From positions 1 through 64,000 of the forward strand of contig NZ_WWEO01000033.1 of NCBI RefSeq assembly GCF_009928685.1: a stretch of 64,000 nt of DNA, given 5' to 3'. This DNA comes from Mucilaginibacter agri. GTDB lineage: Bacteria; Bacteroidota; Bacteroidia; Sphingobacteriales; Sphingobacteriaceae. Positions 35,554 through 43,078 of the stretch are shown here, piece after piece. The notes beneath the pieces were generated by a model. That model saw nothing but the letters and a program-made list of their open reading frames with translations. It did not search any database and was not told the DNA's origin. Position 1 is the stretch's first letter; every line of letters begins with the position of its first letter. A program made the position numbers and the translations under genes.

Positions 35554-35669
35554 AACGACCCCTTGGATAACGTTGGCACGGAGGCTGACCGGGAAGAACT
35601 ATAAGATATTATTTACTATCCCTCGTAAGTTCTGATCTATAAAATCAAGTATCTGTTGGTTAAAATATC

Positions 35670-35695
35670 AAAGGGCTACATTTATGTAGCCCTTT
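35670..35695. terminator. Bidirectional terminator
   Basis: AAAGGGCTACA (35670-35680) and TGTAGCCCTTT (35685-35695) form an 11-bp perfect stem with a TTTA loop, between the response regulator and the convergent YciF-like gene. Confidence 0.8.
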
Positions 35696-35715
35696 AACAG
35701 GTATTTAAATAGTAA

Positions 35716-36258
35716 TTATTCAAGTTCTGCTGCTGCAGCTTGATTTACATAGTTCTCTGCTACCTGGGTCAATAAAGAATCCGCGTTTTTTTCTTCGGCT
35801 AAGGTTTCATCAAGCAGGCTTTGAGCTTCACTAAAACCTAACGTCCCGGCTAAAGTGCGCAGGGTTCCGTAAGAAGCGATCTCGTAATGCTCGACTTTCT
35901 GTGCAGCTGAAATGATGGCAACATCCCGTACTTCAGTACCTTTGTCAGTATCTTCCAAAAGTTCGGTCGCTTCTTTCAACAGGCCTTCCATGGCTAAGCA
36001 TTTTTTGGCGCTTGCTTTTTCACCAATGGAGGCAAAAACGCTTTCCAACCGGTTAACATGGTTCTTGGTTTCTTCTAGGTGATTCGTAATTGTTGTCTTG
36101 AGGTCTTCTGAAGTCGCACCTTTGATCATTTTGGGTAAAGCAGATGCCAGATGCTTCTCGGCCCAATAAATATCCTTGATCTCGTCGATGAACAATTCTC
36201 TTAATGCGCTTTCCGCTTCGACGGTGCGGGCCGTGTTTTTGCTTGTTTTAGTTTTCAT
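35716..36258 (-). CDS. YciE/YciF-type ferritin-like protein (DUF892)
   Basis: A 180-residue four-helix ferritin-like protein. Family motifs are LRELFIDEIKDIYWAEKHLA, LKTTITNHLEETKNHVNRLE, VFASIGEKASAKKCLAMEGL, ISAAQKVEHYEIASYGTLRT and LLDETLAEEKNADSLLTQVA, which hold the Glu/His positions that bind metal in ferritin-like bundles. DUF892 proteins are stress-induced and thought to have a di-iron site. The lysine-rich N-terminus (KTKTSKNTARTVEAE) is common. It leads a leftward set with DUF421, pyrophosphatase and DUF2252 genes upstream. Confidence 0.87.
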   Translation of the reverse strand: MKTKTSKNTARTVEAESALRELFIDEIKDIYWAEKHLASALPKMIKGATSEDLKTTITNHLEETKNHVNRLESVFASIGEKASAKKCLAMEGLLKEATELLEDTDKGTEVRDVAIISAAQKVEHYEIASYGTLRTLAGTLGFSEAQSLLDETLAEEKNADSLLTQVAENYVNQAAAAELE

Positions 36259-36310
36259 AGTCTTTGATTTTAATGATGTATCCTAATCATGCAATTTCCA
36301 TTCCACAAAA

Positions 36311-36796
36311 TTATTTTTTGATAGCGCTGATCTTGCCGTTGCGCTCCATGTAAACTTTTTTGATTTGCTCCATATTTTCGGTGAGGGCAGATTCACGCAC
36401 ACCTTGCATAATGTCTTCTTCGCACACCAGCGCCTTTTTCATGTGCTCCTGCAAGAACAGGCCATCCTCGTACAACAAGATCTTTTCACCTTCTACGATG
36501 CGGCTAAGTCTTTTGCTGACCGCGATCAGCCGACTGGTAACACGGTGCAGGAGCACGATCACGAAACAGCAGACCACAACAGGGACAAAAGGAGAAGCCC
36601 CTACCACCGCCCGGCTCATGATAGCCCCGAGGGATATGGCGATAATGTTATCAAGCGATGCTCGTACGCCAAATGAGCGTCTGCCTGAAATGCGAATCAA
36701 TAGGAGCATGACCAGGAACATCATAATTCCCCGGCAGCTCATCTGGAGAGCGTTTAGTTTTTCACCCTCGCCAAAAAGTAGCAGTAATGTGTACAT
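36311..36796 (-). CDS. DUF421 (YetF-like) membrane protein
   Basis: A 161-residue membrane protein of the DUF421 family. Two to three N-terminal helices include RGIMMFLVMLLLIRISGRRS and VPVVVCCFVIVLLHRVTSRL. The signature FGVRASLDNIIAISLGAIMS sits between them. The C-terminal domain has GEKILLYEDGLFLQEHMKKA and ends with VYMERNGKISAIKK. Family members form an inner-membrane domain and a YetF-like cytoplasmic alpha/beta domain. Their role is unknown. It sits 69 bases downstream of the pyrophosphatase gene on the same strand. Confidence 0.83.
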   Translation of the reverse strand: MYTLLLLFGEGEKLNALQMSCRGIMMFLVMLLLIRISGRRSFGVRASLDNIIAISLGAIMSRAVVGASPFVPVVVCCFVIVLLHRVTSRLIAVSKRLSRIVEGEKILLYEDGLFLQEHMKKALVCEEDIMQGVRESALTENMEQIKKVYMERNGKISAIKK

Positions 36797-36865
36797 AATG
36801 TAGCGTTTTGATCTTTACCGGGCGATGGTCGCCTTTAAATTGTTTGATTTAACAGTCGCTTTTGT

Positions 36866-37375
36866 TCAGTCATCCGGTCTATCATCTTTTTTCCGAATGT
36901 TTACCAGCTGGACAGCTTCCGGCGCATCCAGTCTGGCTGTGATCCTGAAGTGTTTGCCCGCCTGGTCATTGTAATTGTTTAAAAAATGCTCTAGTTCATC
37001 GATTATCTCTTTCGGTAAATCTGTCAAATTGTTGACTTCCGAAAATAGCTGCGAGACAAGCGGAACACCAAGGAAACAGTCGTCCCGCATTATTCTTCCG
37101 TCATCCTCCGTTTGCTCGCATACAATTGCGCCCACGATACGGCAGTCCACGAGGCATCCTGGAAAAGTAGCATGCTCATCCACTATGATGATCTCTAACG
37201 GGGAGCCGTCTTCCCCTTTCGTGCCAGGGATTATTCCGAAATCAAATGGAAAAATTAATCCAGCAGGCAAGACCTTTTTTAGTCGAACGCGCTCTTCCTT
37301 TTCATCGTAGTCAAATTTTTGACGAAAGCCTTTCGGGCTTTCAACCATCACCGCGACGATATCATGATGTTCCAT
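36866..37375 (-). CDS. Inorganic pyrophosphatase-like protein with altered metal site
   Basis: A 169-residue family I pyrophosphatase-like protein: GFRQKFDYDEKEERVRLKKV, then LIFPFDFGIIPGTKGEDGSP and the later RDDCFLGVP. The normal metal-binding sequence DGDPxD reads DGSPLE, so the second Asp is Ser and the third is Glu. The second acidic cluster reads TEDDGRIMRDDCF, with the usual catalytic Lys missing. By eye the enzyme may have changed metal use, or little hydrolase activity. Its start overlaps the end of the DUF2252 gene by 14 bases, so the two are coupled. Confidence 0.8.
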   Translation of the reverse strand: MEHHDIVAVMVESPKGFRQKFDYDEKEERVRLKKVLPAGLIFPFDFGIIPGTKGEDGSPLEIIIVDEHATFPGCLVDCRIVGAIVCEQTEDDGRIMRDDCFLGVPLVSQLFSEVNNLTDLPKEIIDELEHFLNNYNDQAGKHFRITARLDAPEAVQLVNIRKKDDRPDD

Positions 37376-38567
37376 ACTTTCCGTTTTTATAATCTTTTAG
37401 AAACTCTCTGTAATAATTGTTGACGGTTAAGGCGTAAAGTTGCGCATACCTGATCACCGCTTCCTGCCAGCCCTGATCAGTACCGAAAGCCATGAGCTCG
37501 TCGATCGTCCCTGAGCCTTGCATCCCTCCACTCCTCAACTGGGCCGATGCCGTAAGTGCTGCCATGTCGTCGATGACCTGGTACATATCCCGGTAATCTT
37601 TTAACAATTTGAAGTTAATACTGTCCTTCACTGGTTGCAGCTCCTGAATAATATATGAATCGCCCTGAAACTCTGTCGTACTGAGCAAAGCTGCCGGCAC
37701 ATTTTGCATCCGCTGTTGAACACTGATCACTCTTTGGGCTTCCGCGTCCCAATGCAATTGTTGCACGGGAACATAGGGTTGCGCCGAAGACGCGCGAGCC
37801 TGTTTCATATCTATGAGCAGGAAATGGTTCTTGGTGTTTGTACTTTTCAGCAGAAACAGATAACGCTTCAATCCGATACTTCCGGTCCCGGCAAGCCGAA
37901 ACACCGAACCAATGACTTCATAATGATAGGGTCCATCGCTACTGGTTTTTATCCAATCCCGTATATGGGCATTGAGTTCCTTGCGTAGGGGTTTATTTAA
38001 TTTAAAGTGCCGCTCATCTTCCATTGAAAGCCTGATGCTTTTACGTTTGCCGACCGTTCGTTTTTTAAGAAGATCCTTGTAAGTACTCCGGCTGGCGGCC
38101 CTCAGAAAATCACAAACGATCCCCTTGGCCGTCCGGGGATCAATACTCACAGCCTTGCCTTTGGCTAATGTTGCGGAGTACGTTCTAAGAAACAGTTGAG
38201 CCATATTAAACGCTTTTTCGTCTTCGAAACCCAAGTTGTCGAAAGCGATGAAAATACTGGTTACTGTTCTTACGGTCTCGTAACTCGCCGGCGCCAATAA
38301 AGCTTCGTCGAAATCGTTTAAGTCAAAATACACAAGTGTATTATCCCCTTTGTAACTGCCAAAGTTCTCGATATGTAAGTCGCCACAAATCCAGGCCAGT
38401 GGTGACAAAGGAAGCGGAGCGGCTGCAGCGAGATCTTCATAAAACAGATGACAGGTACCGCGGAAAAAGCGGAAAGCATTTTCGGCCATGGCTTCATATT
38501 TAAGCTGCACTTTATCACCCAACAATCCTTTATTAAAGTTTTTTAAACGTGTTAAAAGTGGTTCCAT
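37362..38567 (-). CDS. DUF2252 family protein
   Basis: A 401-residue protein with the kinase-like pattern of DUF2252: KYEAMAENAFRFFRGTCHLF, then LAWICGDLHIENFGSYKGDN and VYFDLNDFDEALLAPASYET, which match the phosphotransferase-like fold (GDLHxEN and DxNDFD). Further motifs are VFRLAGTGSIGLKRYLFLLK and SYIIQELQPVKDSINFK. No reaction is established for the family. It is coupled to the pyrophosphatase-like gene downstream and directly abuts the iron-permease gene upstream, with one shared base. Confidence 0.85.
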   Translation of the reverse strand: MEPLLTRLKNFNKGLLGDKVQLKYEAMAENAFRFFRGTCHLFYEDLAAAAPLPLSPLAWICGDLHIENFGSYKGDNTLVYFDLNDFDEALLAPASYETVRTVTSIFIAFDNLGFEDEKAFNMAQLFLRTYSATLAKGKAVSIDPRTAKGIVCDFLRAASRSTYKDLLKKRTVGKRKSIRLSMEDERHFKLNKPLRKELNAHIRDWIKTSSDGPYHYEVIGSVFRLAGTGSIGLKRYLFLLKSTNTKNHFLLIDMKQARASSAQPYVPVQQLHWDAEAQRVISVQQRMQNVPAALLSTTEFQGDSYIIQELQPVKDSINFKLLKDYRDMYQVIDDMAALTASAQLRSGGMQGSGTIDELMAFGTDQGWQEAVIRYAQLYALTVNNYYREFLKDYKNGKYGTS

Positions 38568-39043
38568 TACTTGACGAGGTTATGAATTCGATGGTACCTT
38601 CCCGCTTTGCTTTTCTGATTTTCCTCTGCTGCATCAATAGAATGCGTTTTGGTCAGGTCCCCATCTTTTTCCGATAGGTCTGACAATCGTATATAAAACT
38701 TACACAGCTGGTCTAGTTCTGCCTCCGTCAGGTCCTCGATATTAACCATGCGGTTGCTGCTTCCTTCATGCGAAGCGAGCAGTTCATTGAGCTTGAGGTG
38801 AACAGCCTTCGAGTCTTTATTTTGTGATTTCTGAATCAGGAAAACCATCAGAAACGTAACAATGGTCGTTCCCGTGTTGATCACCAGTTGCCAGGTTTGC
38901 GAATAGCCAAAGAGCGGACCGCTGACAGCCCAAATAATCACTGTGACAGCGGCAATGATAAATGCTGCTGAACTGCCGGTGGCAATGGTTGCCCAATTGG
39001 CGAAATTTTCAAAATAACTTTTTTTCTTTTTCATTCTTTCCAT
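38567..39043 (-). CDS. Low-affinity iron permease family protein
   Basis: A 158-residue protein with two transmembrane helices, SSAAFIIAAVTVIIWAVSGP and TWQLVINTGTTIVTFLMVFL, followed by QKSQNKDSKAVHLKLNELL, the hallmark of this family (PF04120). The C-terminal half is cytoplasmic and charged. The name derives from a yeast protein, and transport has not been shown for bacterial forms. It is the first gene of the leftward unit with DUF2252 and pyrophosphatase. The start may be ATG 39043 or the next Met. Confidence 0.85.
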   Translation of the reverse strand: MERMKKKKSYFENFANWATIATGSSAAFIIAAVTVIIWAVSGPLFGYSQTWQLVINTGTTIVTFLMVFLIQKSQNKDSKAVHLKLNELLASHEGSSNRMVNIEDLTEAELDQLCKFYIRLSDLSEKDGDLTKTHSIDAAEENQKSKAGRYHRIHNLVK

Positions 39044-39220
39044 CTAATTTCAGGACACCTTACTTAATCACCTTCTAAGGAAGTTCTTTAGATATTGTTT
39101 AACTTTTCGATTAGAAACGAAAAGTTTTTCATTTCTACTTGTAAACCATTATCCAATTTCATGGTTTTATAATTTGATAACCACGATTTCGAACGGATAT
39201 TTCCGGAAAACATCTGACCA

Positions 39221-39574
39221 ATGGCAACCGAGCAAGAAAAATTAGTTCAACAGCTGTATGTACTGAAAAATAAAGTGCAGCATAGCGCAGACAGGAATGA
39301 AATCATCAGCATTATTGAACAGGCAATCGAGATTGCAACACCTGTCGCTCCACTTTTTGTTATTAACGACTTAACGACTGATGAAAGAAAAGAATCCAGG
39401 GTGGCATTATTGAAAAGAGAAATTTTCTGCATCAAAACTGGAAAATACATAGACATTGAAACCGTCAAGATTCAGGTATCTGCGTCTTTAATTATGTTTA
39501 TGTTAGTTTTTGTCAGCGGGATAAACTCAGTGGATGCGATTGTAGGAAAGAACTTAACAGCTCAAGATTTATGA
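39221..39574 (+). CDS. Small helical protein (117 aa), paralogue of 34535-34843
   Basis: A soluble helical N-terminal part (KLVQQLYVLKNKVQHSADRN) and a hydrophobic helix near the C-terminus (SASLIMFMLVFVSGINSVDA). It aligns by eye along its length with the 34535-34843 product. It is divergent from the iron-permease unit. No known domain. The occurrence of two copies either side of the same stress cluster suggests a cluster-specific role. Confidence 0.6.
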   Translation: MATEQEKLVQQLYVLKNKVQHSADRNEIISIIEQAIEIATPVAPLFVINDLTTDERKESRVALLKREIFCIKTGKYIDIETVKIQVSASLIMFMLVFVSGINSVDAIVGKNLTAQDL

Positions 39575-39895
39575 GATTTTAAAATTGGCCGGCCTACAGA
39601 CGGTTGTATTATTTCGATTTAAAAGAATATTACATCCAATCGTATTAGAGCGGATTTTGTTTCCCAACCGAAATGAAAAAGAAACAGGTAGCTTCGCTCA
39701 TTTACATTACCGCTAAGTTGCGAATCTGTTATGCTTAAAGTAGGATGATAGCGCATTAGAAAAAACTTTGAATCCATTTCGAGCTTTGCAATTCCTTATC
39801 AGCTTCTATTCCTTAGCGCTGCTGTTTGCGCAAAGCATCAAAGCAAGCCTACCTAGCATTGTTCATTGAAAGCTATTATAATGCACTCTTTGCAG
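39575..39895. other. Intergenic, no gene seen
   Basis: 321 bases between the convergent small helical protein gene and the DUF72 gene. No convincing frame, hairpin or repeat is visible. Confidence 0.4.
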
Positions 39896-40786
39896 TTATA
39901 GAAATATCGGCCCTGAAATGGTGGTGCCTAAAGCGTCGTTAAGTCTTCTAATCAAATAGTTACAGGCTTCCGGTACAAACTTTTCGTTGTTCTGGTGCAT
40001 AAAGAACCACACCGTACTCAGTCCCATGCTTTTCCAGGCCTTTAGCCTTTCCACCCACTCGTCCATCCGGGTGTAATCACTCGGCGCCAGATCGTTCCCG
40101 ACAAAGCGTATAATGGCTTCAGTTGTGGTCAGTTCCATATGGACACAATCCCTTCTTCCAGCGGTATCAGATATTATTGTCCCTATATCGTGTTTGCGAA
40201 GCAATTCAAAAAGATCCTTACGATTTGACGGATTGCCAAACCAGTCCCTGTGACGCACTTCAACGCCGACCTTAATAGAAGTCGGTAACGCTTCCAGGTA
40301 AGCTTTAAGCTGCGGAAAGCTTTTAGGGGAGAAGTTTTCGCCCAACTGCAGCAGTAAGGGACCGAGATGGTTTCCGAAAGCAGTTAGGCTCTGATAGAAT
40401 CTGGCCGTTTGTTCTTCTGCATTTGCGAGCCTGCGGATATGGGTGATGTTCTGCGGGAACTTGGGGCAAAACTTGAAATTGGGCACCTCCGCCACTTGCT
40501 GTACCCACTTGGAAAGCTGATCTGCGGTGTAGATGGTATAGAAGGAGGGACCAAATTCAATAGTATTGAAATTTTTGCTGTAGATAGGAAGCAACGCTTT
40601 GGCAGGCGTTTTCTCTGGATATATTTTGCCCATCCAACCTTTTTCGATCCATTTAGACGCGCCTACATATACTTTCAGTTCACGACCCTGATTAGCAGTT
40701 GCCAATGTACGCTTTGTCCCGGCCGTATCAGGGGCCAGTGAAAAGTTGATATCTCCCAGTGCGTCGTTAATATGTCCAAATTGCAT
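39896..40786 (-). CDS. DUF72 domain protein, second copy
   Basis: A 296-residue DUF72 (YecE-like) protein, longer than the 32367-33098 copy owing to a 40-residue N-terminal extension (MQFGHINDALGDINFSLAPD). Motifs are LKVYVGASKWIEKGWMGKIY, FNTIEFGPSFYTIYTADQLS, FKFCPKFPQNITHIRRLA, LLLQLGENFSPKSFPQLKAY and VGVEVRHRDWFGNPSNRKDL, ending with STVWFFMHQNNEKFVPEACN. The two copies are diverged, so they are not a recent duplication. Function is unknown. Confidence 0.85.
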   Translation of the reverse strand: MQFGHINDALGDINFSLAPDTAGTKRTLATANQGRELKVYVGASKWIEKGWMGKIYPEKTPAKALLPIYSKNFNTIEFGPSFYTIYTADQLSKWVQQVAEVPNFKFCPKFPQNITHIRRLANAEEQTARFYQSLTAFGNHLGPLLLQLGENFSPKSFPQLKAYLEALPTSIKVGVEVRHRDWFGNPSNRKDLFELLRKHDIGTIISDTAGRRDCVHMELTTTEAIIRFVGNDLAPSDYTRMDEWVERLKAWKSMGLSTVWFFMHQNNEKFVPEACNYLIRRLNDALGTTISGPIFL

Positions 40787-40855
40787 CTGGTAAAATTAAA
40801 GATTAAGAAATTTCTGCAGCACAAATCCTTAGTTTAAATGTTTTATTTTGTAAAG

Positions 40856-41086
40856 ATGGAGGAGGAGCAACATCCAGTTATAGGTTTTGGCCTGGAATAC
40901 GGCAACCAATTGATCTATTGTGAGGCAATCATGCAGGACAATCATTATGACGTACTTTTCGACGGGAAATGGACAGCCTCGCTCGCACATAATGACGATT
41001 GGAATTGGATGCAGGCGTCCGGTGTAATCCTTCCCGACGAGACGATTGCTGAAATCGGTTTCAAAATAGAAAGCTACTACCAATAA
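40856..41086 (+). CDS. Small conserved protein (76 aa), paralogue of 17133-17348
   Basis: A small acidic protein with the pattern HYDVLFDGKWTASLAHNDDW, then MQASGVILPDETIAEIGFKI. It shares this layout with the product of 17133-17348. ATG 40856 is preferred by comparison, although ATG 40838 adds only six residues. It precedes the Fpg-like gene by 12 bases on the same strand, so they form a likely operon. No function is known. Confidence 0.65.
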   Translation: MEEEQHPVIGFGLEYGNQLIYCEAIMQDNHYDVLFDGKWTASLAHNDDWNWMQASGVILPDETIAEIGFKIESYYQ

Positions 41087-41098
41087 CAACGAAACTTT

Positions 41099-41869
41099 AT
41101 GCCCGAGATACCCGATCTGAATATATTCGCAAGTAACCTAGCTAAACGCCTTGCCGGCAAAACGCTCAGCAACATTCGCATTCTGGTTCCGCGAAAACTC
41201 AAAGAACCGGAAGCCGCCTTTAAAGAAGCGCTTGAAGGACAACAACTGAAGTCTATCAACCGGGTGGGAAAACAATTGTATTTTGAATTTGCCGGGCACA
41301 TTTTAGGGCTACACCTGATGCTTTACGGATCGATGCACTGGTATGAGGGTGCCAACGAGAACAAGTTTACCATCGCAGAACTCCTGTTTTCGGATGGTAC
41401 CGGTCTTGCCATTACGGACTGGCAGAAATCCGTAATGCTGGCCCTTGACCCCGAGATATCAATAGTTCCTGATGCCATGGATTTGAAGAACGATTACCTG
41501 CAAACCGCGCTGAAGAAAATCAGTCGCCCGATCAAAACAGTGCTAACCGACGGCAAGGTAGTTCAGGGGATCGGCAATGCCTATGTAGACGAAATCCTTT
41601 ACGCGGCGAAACTTTCCCCTTTTTCCATAGCTGCTAAGATTCCTGAAGAAAAAATTACGGTGCTGACGAATTCTGTCAAAAAAGTTTTAACCGAAGCGGA
41701 AGCACATATCCGGCAAAATTTCCCGGATACCATTACGGAGAAGGAACGTGATTTTCTGCAGGTCCACCTCCCTAAACACAAGGTGACACCTAATGGCGAA
41801 GATATTTTGGTAGCAGAAATCGCAGCGCGAAAAACTTATTACACGAAAGGCCAGGAGCTATTTGAATAA
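41099..41869 (+). CDS. Fpg/Nei-family DNA glycosylase, apparently zinc-less
   Basis: A 256-residue H2TH glycosylase. The catalytic N-terminus is Pro2-Glu3 (MPEIPDLNIF). The conserved Lys is in RVGKQLYFEF, and the helix-two-turn-helix is VVQGIGNAYVDEILYAAKLS. The C-terminal cysteine zinc finger of Fpg is absent; residues AEIAARKTYYTKGQELFE take its place, as in zinc-less Nei-like proteins. It removes oxidised bases from DNA and nicks the abasic site. It follows the small gene 40856-41086. An Asp replaces the usual Glu at position 6 (my reading). Confidence 0.85.
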   Translation: MPEIPDLNIFASNLAKRLAGKTLSNIRILVPRKLKEPEAAFKEALEGQQLKSINRVGKQLYFEFAGHILGLHLMLYGSMHWYEGANENKFTIAELLFSDGTGLAITDWQKSVMLALDPEISIVPDAMDLKNDYLQTALKKISRPIKTVLTDGKVVQGIGNAYVDEILYAAKLSPFSIAAKIPEEKITVLTNSVKKVLTEAEAHIRQNFPDTITEKERDFLQVHLPKHKVTPNGEDILVAEIAARKTYYTKGQELFE

Positions 41870-42436
41870 CCTCATTTGTGAATGTTTGTCATAGAGAAAC
41901 AAACAATATAAAGGTAGAGCATAACCCTTTTGCGGCGAGTGCGAGAGGTTTGTTAATTAAGAAAAACAGAATATATCAGCGTAATTCTGGACCTAAAGCA
42001 TTTCCACAATTTAGTTCAACTAATCTGTGTTTTAATTTATTAAACGATTTTGCGTCACCTAAATTACGAACAAAATACAGGTAGTCGAATAGAAAACAGC
42101 CTCCTTGACTTTAAAGAAGGTTGGTGAGGGATCATTAATGAAAAACCCCTTAAATCGTTGACTCAAGGGGTTTCAAGTTGTAGAATTTGTCTAATCTGTG
42201 CGCTCAACAGGATTCGAATCTTTATCGTGATTTACTGATTTTTAACCCGCTTTTGCCGTTTTTAATATCTTGGTATTCTTGTCGGTACTCTTTCTATTTC
42301 TGACTTGAATTACATTTATCAATTATTTATCTAAAAACAAAGTAAATAAAAAGTCGACTGATAATATCCTGTTTAGCAGCGGGCATTCTGTGGTGTCGCA
42401 TTACAGCCAAACAGGGATCAATTAACCCAAAGTGAT
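41870..42436. other. Intergenic with terminator and tRNA-like fragment
   Basis: AAACCCCTT (42143-42151) pairs with AAGGGGTTT (42165-42173), a strong terminator-like hairpin. Just beyond it, the minus strand of 42199-42220 reads GATTCGAATCCTGTTGAGCGCA, split here as GATTCGAATCC and TGTTGAGCGCA, which resembles the T-loop and 3' end of a tRNA, but the T-stem does not pair properly and no anticodon arm is found. This could be an old integration-site scar. No gene is seen in the stretch. Confidence 0.4.
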
Positions 42437-43061
42437 ATGGAAACCAAATTGATAGAAATATCCAACTGGATCGACAACGGATTTTCAGAAAATTCAGCGT
42501 TTTCAGACATTCATCTATTTAGAAATAAAAAGCCTTTGGGGCTATACGTATTAGGATCAACATTATCGAGTGCTGAGTCAGCAGCTCGACAAGGTTTACC
42601 ATACGTATTTGCTGATTTCTTTCATCCGGTAATAACTGAAAAGGCAATTAAAATCTATAGAAAAGAATTTAAAAAGCCGAAATTTCGCGGTGATGATGCG
42701 CGGCAGGAAATCACCTTGTGTTTTAGAATCATCTGTGCAGAGACTGATGAGCAGGTCAGAAGGTTGCTGGCGCCTGTTCATTTAATGTATCGACAAATTC
42801 TTGAAAGTAATTTTATCAACCTTCTATATCCGGAAGATGCAATTGCATTGCTTGGTAGCATACCAACGGTTAAAACTAACAATTCATTAAAGAACGGCTT
42901 TCCCCAAATACTCGCCGGCACCCCAGGGCAAATTATCAGTTTAATTCAGAAAAAATTAAAAAGGGATCGGAAAGGTGGACGAGATTATGTTTCAGGATTT
43001 AATCACAGATCATGAGTCTAGAATGACCTGTTATCGCCTTTTAGATAGCGTGTTTAATTGA
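42437..43061 (+). pseudogene. Truncated, frameshifted LLM flavin monooxygenase
   Basis: The frame lacks about the first 120 residues of a luciferase-like monooxygenase and begins shortly before the characteristic LYVLGSTLSSAESAARQGLP YVFADFF segment. Near 42975 a frameshift occurs: the original frame ends in SGFNHRS at 43015, while the +1 frame continues the family C-terminus with VDEIMFQDLITDHESRMTCY and RLLDSVFN to a stop at 43061. With both ends damaged, no active enzyme is expected. Confidence 0.75.
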
Positions 43062-43078
43062 ATGCATCACTATAAGGT

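Noticed and set aside
36360..36803. 147-codon frame antisense to the DUF421 gene
   Set aside because: Exact antisense of a gene with clear family motifs; a shadow frame.
42199..42220. Functional tRNA gene
   Set aside because: T-stem has mismatches and no D arm or anticodon arm can be found upstream; at most a fragment.
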